A stretch of DNA of 64,000 bases from Mucilaginibacter roseus (GTDB lineage Bacteria > Bacteroidota > Bacteroidia > Sphingobacteriales > Sphingobacteriaceae). Where the stretch lies: positions 744,001-808,000 of the forward strand of contig NZ_JAJPWV010000001.1 in the NCBI RefSeq assembly GCF_021215455.1. The letters run 5' to 3'. How positions within the stretch are numbered: position 1 is the first letter of the stretch; every line of letters starts with the position of its first letter. Both the position numbers and the translations under genes were made by a program. Below, piece by piece: positions 26,983 to 36,027 of this stretch. The notes under the pieces are model-generated. The model saw only the letters and a program-made list of their open reading frames with translations, was not told the origin of the DNA and did no database searches.

Positions 26983-27585
26983 TCAGGACGATTTACGGCG
27001 ATTAAGTTCGTCGCGAAGTTTGGCGGCCTTTTCATAAGCTTCATCGTTCAAAGCTTCCTGCAGGCGGGTGCGTAATTCATCCTCGCTTAATGAAGCGTAA
27101 CTACCCGTTGAGGCGGATACACTTGGCTTGTCTTCAGTAGCTTCGTTCAGGTTTTCGAGGTATACAAACTCATTGCCCTCTATAACAATACCTGCTGTTG
27201 ATAATATAAACTCGTAGGTGTAAATAGGGCAGCTGAACCTTACAGAAATGGCGATAGCGTCAGATGTGCGGGCATCGATCTCCATGGTGCGCTTACCGTC
27301 ACTACAAATCAGCTTGGCGTAAAATATACCATCAACCAAATTGTAGATGATAACTTCCTGAACGCTTATGTTGAATGATTGCGCAAAGGTTTTAAACAGG
27401 TCATGCGTAAGCGGACGACTGGGCGTCATCTTCTCTATTTCAATAGCAATAGCCTGCGCTTCAAAGCTGCCTATTATTATCGGCAGCCTTCGCCTGCCGT
27501 TTATCTCACCCAAAACAAGGGCATAAGCGCCGGATTGTGTTTGACTGTATGAAAGCCCAACAATATCCAGCTCAATTTTTTTCAT
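26983..27585 (-). CDS. Bifunctional nuclease family protein (BFN plus UVR motif)
   Basis: Protein of 200 aa with an N-terminal bifunctional nuclease/DUF151 domain (about 1-135: YALVLGEINGRRRLPIIIGSFEAQAIAIEI, LVDGIFYAKL, DARTSDAIAISVRFSCPIY) and a C-terminal UVR-type helical motif (about 165-198: ELRTRLQEALNDEAYEKAAKLRDEL) as found in UvrB/UvrC and McsA. Named for plant proteins with DNase/RNase activity; the bacterial role is unclear. The start is set at the ATG before KKIELDIVGL; ATG at 27597 is an equal alternative adding four residues. Confidence 0.85.
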   Translation of the reverse strand: MKKIELDIVGLSYSQTQSGAYALVLGEINGRRRLPIIIGSFEAQAIAIEIEKMTPSRPLTHDLFKTFAQSFNISVQEVIIYNLVDGIFYAKLICSDGKRTMEIDARTSDAIAISVRFSCPIYTYEFILSTAGIVIEGNEFVYLENLNEATEDKPSVSASTGSYASLSEDELRTRLQEALNDEAYEKAAKLRDELNRRKSS

Positions 27586-27843
27586 GTTATTTCCCATCGC
27601 AAAACCCCTGAGGCATATCCTCACATGTATTTTGTATGCTTATATAAAATATTATAGTCCTGTTAATACAGTATTCTTATCTAAAAGCATATTGTATTAT
27701 CACAAAACGATGCACAACAATCTTTGTTTAAAAAAGAAATCACTGTTTTTAGGGGACTATTATTCCGGCTTAATGTACCCGGTTAAATTGAGCCGAATAT
27801 ACAAAATTGCTTTAATACCTCGACGGGTAATTCGGCGTTTGGC

Positions 27844-27872
27844 TTTCAAAAGCTATTTTTGAGCTTTTGAAA
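27844..27872. other. Perfect hairpin upstream of the TPR gene
   Basis: TTTCAAAAGCT (27844-27854) and AGCTTTTGAAA (27862-27872) are perfect 11-bp complements around a 7-nt loop, 32 bp before the TPR start codon. It could be a 5'-leader hairpin. The surrounding 27598-27903 spacer between divergent genes shows nothing else convincing. Confidence 0.5.
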
Positions 27873-27903
27873 AATAAAGCTACATAACACTACAGAATAT
27901 ATT

Positions 27904-28248
27904 ATGGAGGAGAGCAGGCTACAAAAGCTACTGGCGTTTTTTGAAAACGAACCTAATGACGAGTTTTTAAAATATGCGCTGGCAACCGAATATTTACGAC
28001 TGAACGAAACAGAGAAAGCACTTGCTTATTATGAGGACTTGGTAAACAACCATCCCAATTATACCGGTACTTACTATCACTTAGGCAAATTGTATGAAGC
28101 GCTTAACCGCAAGGACGACGCTATCAACATCTATCAAGCTGGTATGCGCATTACACGCGAAAAGCGGGATAACCATGCTTACTCCGAATTGCAGGCAGCT
28201 TATAATCAGGCAGCTGGTGTATTTGATGACGACGATGACGATTATTGA
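27904..28248 (+). CDS. Small TPR-repeat protein
   Basis: A 114-aa cytoplasmic protein made of about three tetratricopeptide helices pairs: DEFLKYALATEYLRLNETEKALAYYEDLVNNHPNY, then GTYYHLGKLYEALNRKDDAINIYQAGM. It ends in an acidic tail with a run of Asp residues. TPRs mediate protein-protein contacts; the partner is unknown. No signal peptide is visible. Confidence 0.85.
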   Translation: MEESRLQKLLAFFENEPNDEFLKYALATEYLRLNETEKALAYYEDLVNNHPNYTGTYYHLGKLYEALNRKDDAINIYQAGMRITREKRDNHAYSELQAAYNQAAGVFDDDDDDY

Positions 28249-28412
28249 TTTCATTGCTTAAATTGTGTTGATTGAATCAGGATATTCAGCTTTAGTGTTA
28301 ATAAGTCAATGCATTGTATATGTTTATAAGTATGCGTAACTATCTTAATTATAGTCTTTTATTGTGTTTGTAAAATTGTGTAAAACCTGTTTATAATTTC
28401 ATTGATAAAATA

Positions 28413-28444
28413 CTTGACAAGCGTTAATATGGTGTGTACCTTAG
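28413..28444 (+). promoter_or_regulatory. Candidate promoter of the structured RNA
   Basis: CTTG at 28413-28416 and TACCTTAG at 28437-28444 are separated by 20 bases, close to the Bacteroidota -33 (TTTG) and -7 (TAnnTTTG) boxes and their usual 19-21 spacing. Transcription would begin near 28450, directly before the hairpin-rich segment. Confidence 0.5.
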
Positions 28445-28449
28445 TATTA

Positions 28450-28803
28450 TCAAGAACGACGTACTTTGACAACCTCACAGGGAAACAAATAAAAAGACAG
28501 TGAAAGCCTTCGGGCAATTACAGTTTAAAAAGAGTTACCTGAAGCATATTAAAAAATTAATTAGCGAAAGCTGATTAATAAGTAAATATAGCTTAGAGAG
28601 GTCTTGCGGAAATCGCGGCGCTCTACGGAGCTAAAGCGACAAGAAGCAATTGGTAATGTGATGATTTGTGGTTCGCGAGGATTACTTAATCAGGCATACC
28701 GGTCAAAGATCACACAAAACTTGATGTCTCCGGTGGGCTAAGGCTGGCGGGAGATTAAAACGGAAGTTGAATCGAACAGAGGAGACTTCCGTTTTGCTTT
28801 TTA
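28450..28803 (+). ncRNA. Structured non-coding RNA of unknown class, about 350 nt
   Basis: No ORF of note, but a run of hairpins: 28508-28518 with 28534-28544 (11 positions, one mismatch); 28556-28565 with 28570-28579 closed by a GAAA tetraloop; a longer arm closing at TAGCT 28589 and AGCTA 28633 with inner AGAG/CTCT pairing; TTTGTG near 28665 able to pair with CACAAA near 28713; 28727-28738 with 28743-28754 (TAAG loop); and a perfect 11-bp terminator. A promoter-like pair lies at the right distance upstream. The hallmark motifs of RNase P RNA, tmRNA and SRP RNA are absent. A 6S-type or lineage-specific regulatory RNA is possible. A 5' leader of the gene at 28900 is less likely because the terminator intervenes. 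Confidence 0.6.
28757..28802 (+). terminator. Terminator of the structured RNA
   Basis: AAAACGGAAGT (28757-28767) pairs perfectly with ACTTCCGTTTT (28785-28795), followed by GCTTTTT. This marks the 3' end of the RNA and isolates it from the secreted-protein gene downstream. Confidence 0.8.
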
Positions 28804-28899
28804 TGAGGTTTTAGTTTTTGTTGGGGGAAATTTCTTTCCTTTAGGAAAATAAAATGTTGTTGATTGGGTTTTAAATGGTATCAATAAATCATTAATACC

Positions 28900-29610
28900 A
28901 TGAAAACCATCATCTTATCTTTCTTACTGCTTTTTTCATCCGCGATTATTGTCAATGCAGATAATCAAAAATTTTCTCATCATGTAATTAAACATAACCC
29001 GGCACCTGCAATTGAGGGTTGGTATTTTCGCGCTATAAGCGGCTACCCAGCCGCCATTTCTTTTGAACTGGTTGTGCTGTTTAAAAACGGCGAATATTAT
29101 GAGGTAGGAGATGAACCCGTTGAAACGCTCAATATTGCATCATCAAAAAGCGCTCGCCCTAAGGCCTGGGGTAATTGGAAAAAGACCGGCGCTGTATTTT
29201 ATCTCACTAACTCACAAAATAAAACGTACGATTATAAACTTGGGTCAGGCAATTGGTTTCCCGCTTTTGCTTACAGTCCATCGCTACCGTTAAAAAAGGG
29301 TTATGAAAAAACCAGCGGCGGTGATTATGGGAACGGTACTGTTGCGCTCACCATCAATAAAATCAATTTTGTTGATGCAACACATTTTACCACCGGCAGT
29401 AACAGCGGTATATCAACATCAAACGCCGCAGCTGGTAAGGTAACCAGCGCAAAAGGTACCTATAAAATAGCTGCCCATAGCATAACTTTTACTTACGATA
29501 ACGGAAAAACGGTCACTAAATCCTTCGCGATAGGTGCATCCGGTTCGCCGGCTAGGCCAACCAATACGATGATATTTATCGGCGGCGATCCGTTTACCGA
29601 TACCGAATGA
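28900..29610 (+). CDS. Secreted hypothetical protein
   Basis: A 236-aa protein with a clear Sec signal peptide (MKTIILSFLLLFSSAIIVNA), no lipobox Cys, so periplasmic or secreted. The body is beta-rich and aromatic (EGWYFRAISGYPAAISFELV, KAWGNWKKTGAVFYL) with a closing segment GTYKIAAHSITFTYDNGKTVTKSF typical of small beta-barrel domains. I recognise no family. The start codon lies inside a short inverted repeat (ATGGTAT 28875-28881, ATACCAT 28895-28901). Confidence 0.75.
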   Translation: MKTIILSFLLLFSSAIIVNADNQKFSHHVIKHNPAPAIEGWYFRAISGYPAAISFELVVLFKNGEYYEVGDEPVETLNIASSKSARPKAWGNWKKTGAVFYLTNSQNKTYDYKLGSGNWFPAFAYSPSLPLKKGYEKTSGGDYGNGTVALTINKINFVDATHFTTGSNSGISTSNAAAGKVTSAKGTYKIAAHSITFTYDNGKTVTKSFAIGASGSPARPTNTMIFIGGDPFTDTE

Positions 29611-29660
29611 TTAAATACCTGCTTGCTTTTCTGAATTATAAATACCTAATTTAGTAGGAT

Positions 29661-31010
29661 ATGGCAAAGGCAGGCAGGAGCAAACCGGCTTCTCAAAAAA
29701 AGATATTTGTACTGGATACCTCGGTTATATTGTACGATCATAACGCTTTGGAAAGTTTTGAAGAACATGATGTAGCCATACCGGTCCAGGTGCTCGAGGA
29801 GCTTGATAACAAAAAGAACGGTAACGATACACGTAATTTCGAAGCCCGCAGCTTTTTGCGGCTGATAGATGATGTGTCGCGCGATAACCTTTTGAATGAG
29901 TGGACGCCTTTAAAGAAAAAAGGCTTGGGCTGCTTTAAGGTAATTATGGATGCCAAGGCCTCAAAGGATGCCGAGGAGATATTTGGCTCTGAAAAAACCG
30001 ACCATCGTATACTCAACGCTGCGTTGAGCATACAGGAAGAATATCCGCAGAAAAAGGTTGTACTGGTATCAAAAGATATATGCCTGCGCCTCAAAGCCAA
30101 ATCGCTGAACATCAATGCCGAAGATTACGAAACCGGTAAGATTAAAAATGTCGGTGAGCTTTACAACGGCGTAACGCAAGTTGATAAAACTACCGAAAAG
30201 TTTATCGGGCAGCTGAATAAGCAACTAACTCTATCAAATGGCATGCTTGCTGATGGCACTTATAAAAGCAACCATTTTTATGTGTTCAACAGTAAAAAAG
30301 CATCCACGCCTGCCTTTTACAATGCTAACACCTTACAGTTGGAAAAGGTGACTGAGCAGCCGGTACTCAATATTTTCCCGCGAAATACTGAGCAGGCCCT
30401 TGCTATACATGCATTGCTGCATCCGGATATCAAGTTAGTGTCAATACAGGGTAATGCCGGCACAGGTAAAACATTGCTTGCTTTGGCCAGCGCACTTGAG
30501 CAGCGCAAATTCTATAGGCAGATTTATGTTACCCGGCCCATAGTGCCGCTTAGTAATAAGGATATTGGGTTTTTGCCTGGCGACGTTAAATCAAAGATAG
30601 ACCCATACATGGCGCCAATATGGGACAACCTTAAATTTATCAAAGATCAGTTTGCCGGCGACGAAAAAATGCAATCAAAAATAGATGAGCTGGTAAGTAA
30701 CGACAAGATAACCATAACGCCGCTGGCCTTTATACGTGGGCGCACACTCAGTAAAATATTTTTTATTGTTGATGAAGCGCAAAACCTTACACCGCATGAG
30801 GTAAAGACCATCATTTCAAGGGCTGGAGAGAACAGTAAGTTTGTATTTACCGGCGATATTTACCAGATAGATACACCTTACCTTGATGCGGAGAGTAACG
30901 GCCTATCATACCTGATTGATAAAGCTAAAGATCATCCGCTCTATGCGCACATCACCCTGCAAAAAGGCGAGCGCAGCGAGCTGGCAAATCTGGCAACGCA
31001 ACTATTGTAG
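29661..31010 (+). CDS. PIN-domain plus PhoH-type ATPase
   Basis: Fusion protein of 449 aa: an N-terminal PIN nuclease domain (about 14-150: FVLDTSVILYDHNALESF, acidic residues in EELDNKK and TDHRIL) and a C-terminal PhoH-like P-loop ATPase with Walker A GNAGTGKT (264-271) and Walker B FFIVDEAQN (about 369-376). Such PhoH2-type proteins act as RNA helicase/nucleases. No antitoxin gene precedes it, so a simple toxin role is not supported. Its 3' end overlaps the convergent FUSC gene by 9 bp. Confidence 0.92.
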   Translation: MAKAGRSKPASQKKIFVLDTSVILYDHNALESFEEHDVAIPVQVLEELDNKKNGNDTRNFEARSFLRLIDDVSRDNLLNEWTPLKKKGLGCFKVIMDAKASKDAEEIFGSEKTDHRILNAALSIQEEYPQKKVVLVSKDICLRLKAKSLNINAEDYETGKIKNVGELYNGVTQVDKTTEKFIGQLNKQLTLSNGMLADGTYKSNHFYVFNSKKASTPAFYNANTLQLEKVTEQPVLNIFPRNTEQALAIHALLHPDIKLVSIQGNAGTGKTLLALASALEQRKFYRQIYVTRPIVPLSNKDIGFLPGDVKSKIDPYMAPIWDNLKFIKDQFAGDEKMQSKIDELVSNDKITITPLAFIRGRTLSKIFFIVDEAQNLTPHEVKTIISRAGENSKFVFTGDIYQIDTPYLDAESNGLSYLIDKAKDHPLYAHITLQKGERSELANLATQLL

Positions 31011-33176
31011 TATACTATCAGTGATCTTGATAATATCGCTGCATATTTTATTAATAAAGTCGAGTTGCTCCTTTAATAAATTATCATCGGCATTAGGTGC
31101 AGTTGTTTCGGCGCTGTCCTCGGTTAAATGTTTTTCCACTTTAAATTCTGTGCTTGCGCCGAACAGTTTTAAACTCGCATCATTCAGCAGGGCAATGCTC
31201 TTTTTTACAGATCGTAAAGCAGATGGATTAGCTCGGCGAGCCGGCTTGCCTACTATGCCCGCGGCAATGGTTGCGATGTACGACGAAAGGATATGATTCA
31301 GTACCACAAACTTATGTACATCCTTAATTTTTACCTGCTTGCTTTTGGGCTCCGAGGTCATGCGCTGAAAAGCCGCTGATAAGTTGGCCGATTGAACGAA
31401 CACATCCTTACGTGCAAGTTTATAGTCGGTAACGTCAAGGTTGTTGCCCGCAATGCTGTAGCCAATTTTAGCCAGGTAATTGGCATTGGCATGAATAACG
31501 TCGCGCAGGTTTTCTTTGATCTGCTCAAACTCCCACGATGGAAATATAAAGTGACTCGCCAAAAACGCAATCAATGATCCGATCACTGTGTCTACGATAC
31601 GCTCCTGCACTACGTCATAGCCGCCAATGCCGATGAATTTAAGCATGATCAATACAAACGGTGTCATGAAAATTACGCTCACAATGTAATTTAGGCGTGT
31701 AAAGCTGTATGTGCCTATCATCAGCACAATCATGATACCGAATAAAACATTGTTATTGGATATCAGCCCAAGTATCAGCACCCCAATTAAACCACCAACG
31801 ATAGTGCCTATCAGCCTGTGATAATTACGCTCTTTAGATAAGCTAAAGCCCGGTTTAAGTATCACAATAATGGTCAGTAAAATCCAGTAGCTGTGGTGGC
31901 TTGGCGCAAAAAATTTGGCTACCAAAAAGCCTACCAGGCAAACCAACGATACCCTGAGCGCGTGTTTAAACGAAGTGGATTTAAAGCTTAAGTTATCAAA
32001 CAGTATATGCGGCGCATAGTCCTGGTGGGTAACAAATTTAGAATACTCAATCTTACCCTTCTTTTCAAATAACAGTCTTGACGAGCTGGAGTTATAGTAA
32101 TCGTATATATTATGTATTTTCTGGTTAAGATCGCGCAGGTTGATGAGTATCTTTTTAAGTACAAGATTGCTGGCGCTGCCTTGTTTACCGCCGGCTTCGT
32201 CTATTTTTAATTTTATCTGTTCAAGATCCTTACTCAGATCAAGCACGCGTTTGTTCCTTAGGTTTGATAGCACCATGAAGGCCACATTATCTACCTCGTC
32301 GGCCATTTTATAAATGATCTTGTTGATCAATGGCAATACCTCACTATCCTTGAAGCTTTCGCGTATGTGCCCATAATCATAATGCGTGGCCATAACCTGC
32401 TCAAACATATCCACCAGGTCAACAAAGGTTAATACTAATATCCGGCTGGCATTTGTCGATTCCTTTACGGTAACCCTGCTCTTAAATAGTATTTCGCGTA
32501 CCGCATCCTGATGCGTACTTACGTACACTTGTTGTGCTACGAGTTTTCTGTAATTTTCGTCGATGTCGGTATCGATATCATAAAAATCAGCTTTAATGCG
32601 GAGAAATTTGGCGATGTCGCCGATGCTCTCACCCAGTATCTGTTGTGCCGCCCGGTAAGGTCGTATCCTGAAAAATAATAAGCTAAATAACGTATACCAT
32701 ATACCACCAACAAGCAAGGTTAAGCTTACCGGCAAAATCTGATCGGGCTGGGTGTTTTTGCCCATCATAAATATCATGGCCAATATTGATGCTGTACCTA
32801 CGGAAGCAGCCCTGTTGCCATAAACAATCAATAATGAGAATATAAAGCTGAATAAGGTGATCTCAACGCCAAGCGTAAGAATATTAAGCCGGGCAAAACC
32901 CGTGATTAATGAAACCAGGAAAAGGCAAACATTACCTATAGCCATGGCGTTACGCTTATGCACAACCGGCCCCGGGCTATCAATTACCGACAAGCACAAT
33001 GCCCCGAGCGAGAGTGTAAAACCGGTATCAAGCATATCAAATTGCAGAAACAATAGAGACGGTAGTAGTATACCCGCTGTGTAACGCAATCCGTCAGAAA
33101 AATACTGGCTGTAAAAAAAACTTTTTACCTCTCGTTGCTGCGAATCATTGATGGGATTAGATAGGGAGAATGCCAC
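31002..33176 (-). CDS. FUSC/YccS-type inner-membrane protein
   Basis: A 724-aa membrane protein with two blocks of about five to six transmembrane helices (about 28-175 and 405-545), each followed by a long soluble helical region, as in the FUSC/YccS family. YSFTRLNYIVSVIFMTPFVL and HHSYWILLTIIVILKPGFSL mark the second pore block. Members are linked to efflux of aromatic acids or to envelope stress, but the substrate here is unknown. It stands alone, converging on and overlapping the PhoH gene. Confidence 0.85.
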   Translation of the reverse strand: MAFSLSNPINDSQQREVKSFFYSQYFSDGLRYTAGILLPSLLFLQFDMLDTGFTLSLGALCLSVIDSPGPVVHKRNAMAIGNVCLFLVSLITGFARLNILTLGVEITLFSFIFSLLIVYGNRAASVGTASILAMIFMMGKNTQPDQILPVSLTLLVGGIWYTLFSLLFFRIRPYRAAQQILGESIGDIAKFLRIKADFYDIDTDIDENYRKLVAQQVYVSTHQDAVREILFKSRVTVKESTNASRILVLTFVDLVDMFEQVMATHYDYGHIRESFKDSEVLPLINKIIYKMADEVDNVAFMVLSNLRNKRVLDLSKDLEQIKLKIDEAGGKQGSASNLVLKKILINLRDLNQKIHNIYDYYNSSSSRLLFEKKGKIEYSKFVTHQDYAPHILFDNLSFKSTSFKHALRVSLVCLVGFLVAKFFAPSHHSYWILLTIIVILKPGFSLSKERNYHRLIGTIVGGLIGVLILGLISNNNVLFGIMIVLMIGTYSFTRLNYIVSVIFMTPFVLIMLKFIGIGGYDVVQERIVDTVIGSLIAFLASHFIFPSWEFEQIKENLRDVIHANANYLAKIGYSIAGNNLDVTDYKLARKDVFVQSANLSAAFQRMTSEPKSKQVKIKDVHKFVVLNHILSSYIATIAAGIVGKPARRANPSALRSVKKSIALLNDASLKLFGASTEFKVEKHLTEDSAETTAPNADDNLLKEQLDFINKICSDIIKITDSILQ

Positions 33177-33361
33177 CTTGCAAATTTACGTAATTTATTT
33201 ATTGATATTATTTATACCGTTATTCTGACTTTTTGATTGATAAAAGCATAGAAAAATTAACATTTCAGCACGTTTTTGCTTATTTTAATTAAATTCACGC
33301 CGATAATGGCCTGTTACCGGTATGTACAGGCTTGGTTTGTTCCAAATTTTTAAAAATAACT

Positions 33362-35947
33362 ATGCCCGCATCGTTAAAACTAAGCCAAAGAGAAGCAACT
33401 TTTAACAATGAAGTTGTTGCCCGCTTTGAGTTATATAACAGTTTGTTTCAAACACTTCCGTTCTACCAGGTAAAGGAGATAGGCATATTACTACCCTTTT
33501 TTACCGCGCATTGTGAGCAGGGAGTTAATGCGGGTCTTTCGCCCGAGGAGATCATCTCATCATTCTTTAGCAAGCATGTGCCAGACATTGATCACCGCGA
33601 GCAAATAAACCGCATGTTCCGTTTATTGCAGTACATAGAGCGCCAGGTAGTATTGTTTGATGCCATTGAGGATTCATCATTCGGTAAAATAGGTCGTGCT
33701 GCCGACGCGGGTACTTTACAAAGCCTGCTGCAACAAGCTAACATCAGTGATCAGGCACGTAAGGACATCAGCGACAAGCTGAATGACATGTCGTTACGGT
33801 TGGTGTTAACCGCTCACCCTACGCAATTCTATCCCGGTACGGTGCTCGGCATCATGACGGATTTGATTGACGCACTTAAGCATAACGATATTAACAGTAT
33901 TGACGAATTGTTGCAGCAATTAGGTAAAACGCCGTTCTTCAACAAAACTTCGCCAACACCTGTTGACGAGGCCATAAGCCTAATCTGGTTTATGGAAAAC
34001 ATATTCTACCATGCCTTGTCGGGCATACAAACCACTATTGAGCAGGAGTTTGATGTTAACGTAAACGCTAAAAGGCAGATACTGGAGCTCGGTTTTTGGC
34101 CGGGTGGCGACAGGGATGGAAACCCCAACGTAAATACCGACACTACGCGTTCTGTAATGCGTATTTTGAGGCAGGTATTGTTCAGATGCTATTATCGCGA
34201 TTTCAAAGTATTAAAACGCCGTATCACTTTCCGCGGTTTTGGTAAAACGCTTGAGGAGCTGGAAAAACTGCTCTATCAGAATGCTTTCAATCCACAGCGC
34301 GATCCGCATGATGTACAAGGTGAATTGCTTGATATGCTGGGCAGCATCCGCGAAACCGTAATTAACGATCACGATAGCCTTTTTCTGGATGTCGTTGATG
34401 ACATGATACGCAAGGTGCGCCTATTTGGATGCTACTTTGCTACGCTTGATATAAGGCAGGACAGCAGGGTGTTACGCAGCGTATTTAAATACGGCAGCGA
34501 GCGTATTTCAGAAACCGGAATAAAACCCGAGTATTTTGATTTGGATGAAGCGAAAAAGCTAAAGAATATCAAATTTAACGAGGCTGACTTTATTTGCCCT
34601 GATGATGCCGATGATCTGACTAAAGATACATTGAACACCATTCGCTTAGTTAAAAAGATACAACACAATAACGGCGAAAAAGCTTGTCAGCGCTTCATTA
34701 TCAGCAACTGCCAGCAGGCTTCGGACATATTACAACTTATAGATTTGTTTTTATGGAGCGGTTGGGAGAAGGATCATTTAACCGTCGACTTTGTTCCGCT
34801 GTTTGAAACTGTTAACGACCTGAAACACGCGGCCGGCGTAATGGAAAAATTGTATACGCATCCGTTTTATAAAGAGCATTTAAAACAACGCGGTAGTGCA
34901 CAAACCATTATGCTTGGTTTTTCTGACAGTACGAAGGACGGTGGCTACCTGATGGCCAATTGGTCTATCTATAAAGCCAAAGTTGAATTAACGGCTATGG
35001 CCAATAAGTATAATATTGATCTCTCTTTCTTTGATGGCAGGGGCGGCCCACCGGCACGCGGCGGCGGTAAAACACACCGTTTTTATTCGTCAATGGGGCA
35101 GGAGATCGCTAATAAACACATCCAGTTAACCATACAGGGACAAACGGTGAGCTCTCAATACGGCTCGGTAGAGACCGCAAGATTTAATATGGAGCAGTTA
35201 ATACATGCGGGTATCGTTTCTGCATTACACCCTAATCAGCACGATTTGCTCGACAGCCGCCATAAGTCACTGATTAATGAGATGGCTGAGGAGAGCTATA
35301 AGCTGTTTATGAATTTGCGCGAGCATCCGCTGTTTACAGATTACTTAGAAAAATTCAGCCCGATAAAACTTTTATCGCTCGTTAACATCAGCAGCCGCCC
35401 CACAAAGCGTAATTCTGATTCTAAATTGAGATTAGAAGACTTACGTGCCATCAGTTTTGTTACCTCATGGAGCCAGTTAAAACAAAATATACCCGGCTTT
35501 TACGGTGTTGGTACCGCACTGAAAAAAATGAAGGAAAGCGGTAATTGGGCTGAAATTAAAGAACTATACCGTGGATCAGGATTTTTCCGTACCATGTTGG
35601 ATAACTGCATGATGTCCATGTCGAAATCAGATTTCAGGGTGACAGCGTACCTGGAGAAGGATGAGAGGTTTGGTGAGTTTTGGTCGATGCTTAAAAACGA
35701 GTACGAATTAACCAAAGCAATGCTGATGGAGCTTACAGAAGCCGACGTATTAATGGTTGATTACCCGGTAGAGCGCCGCTCAATAGCTATACGCGAAAAG
35801 ATTGTGTTGCCTTTAGTAATTATACAGCACTATGCTTTAAGCTTACTTCGCGATAATAATGATGATCGTGAACTTACCGGCGTATATAGTAAACTCGCTA
35901 TCCGTACAGTTTACGGTATAGTTAACGCGGGCCGCAACCTGGCTTAA
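33362..35947 (+). CDS. ppc: Phosphoenolpyruvate carboxylase
   Basis: Converts PEP and bicarbonate to oxaloacetate, replenishing the TCA cycle. At 861 aa it is near the usual ~880. Active-site motifs are LVLTAHPTQFYPGT (catalytic His), GFWPGGDRDGNPNV, MLGFSDSTKDGG and the Gly-rich FDGRGGPPARGGG. The usual VQGE motif appears as IQGQ, and the extreme C-terminus, normally ending (Q/R)NTG, is here GRNLA. The ATG at 33362 is chosen over an upstream TTG. Single gene, no obvious operon partner. Confidence 0.93.
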   Translation: MPASLKLSQREATFNNEVVARFELYNSLFQTLPFYQVKEIGILLPFFTAHCEQGVNAGLSPEEIISSFFSKHVPDIDHREQINRMFRLLQYIERQVVLFDAIEDSSFGKIGRAADAGTLQSLLQQANISDQARKDISDKLNDMSLRLVLTAHPTQFYPGTVLGIMTDLIDALKHNDINSIDELLQQLGKTPFFNKTSPTPVDEAISLIWFMENIFYHALSGIQTTIEQEFDVNVNAKRQILELGFWPGGDRDGNPNVNTDTTRSVMRILRQVLFRCYYRDFKVLKRRITFRGFGKTLEELEKLLYQNAFNPQRDPHDVQGELLDMLGSIRETVINDHDSLFLDVVDDMIRKVRLFGCYFATLDIRQDSRVLRSVFKYGSERISETGIKPEYFDLDEAKKLKNIKFNEADFICPDDADDLTKDTLNTIRLVKKIQHNNGEKACQRFIISNCQQASDILQLIDLFLWSGWEKDHLTVDFVPLFETVNDLKHAAGVMEKLYTHPFYKEHLKQRGSAQTIMLGFSDSTKDGGYLMANWSIYKAKVELTAMANKYNIDLSFFDGRGGPPARGGGKTHRFYSSMGQEIANKHIQLTIQGQTVSSQYGSVETARFNMEQLIHAGIVSALHPNQHDLLDSRHKSLINEMAEESYKLFMNLREHPLFTDYLEKFSPIKLLSLVNISSRPTKRNSDSKLRLEDLRAISFVTSWSQLKQNIPGFYGVGTALKKMKESGNWAEIKELYRGSGFFRTMLDNCMMSMSKSDFRVTAYLEKDERFGEFWSMLKNEYELTKAMLMELTEADVLMVDYPVERRSIAIREKIVLPLVIIQHYALSLLRDNNDDRELTGVYSKLAIRTVYGIVNAGRNLA

Positions 35948-36027
35948 CCGGGCAAGATATATTTTCGGATTTTGTAAACCGATGTAATGCACAATTGTTA
36001 CTTACTTACAATTATAAGTATAGGAGC

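Noticed and set aside
27584-27862. A 92-codon plus-strand frame in the spacer before the TPR gene
   Set aside because: It overlaps the start of the bifunctional nuclease gene, covers a perfect hairpin, and has no domain or plausible composition.
28450-28803. Assignment of the structured RNA as RNase P RNA, tmRNA or SRP RNA
   Set aside because: The conserved GAGGAAAGTCC and ACAGAA blocks of RNase P, the tRNA-like ends of tmRNA, and the GGAAGCAG core of SRP RNA are not seen.
29661-31010. PIN domain as toxin of a toxin-antitoxin pair
   Set aside because: The PIN domain is fused to a PhoH ATPase and no small antitoxin gene precedes it; this is the known PIN-PhoH architecture.
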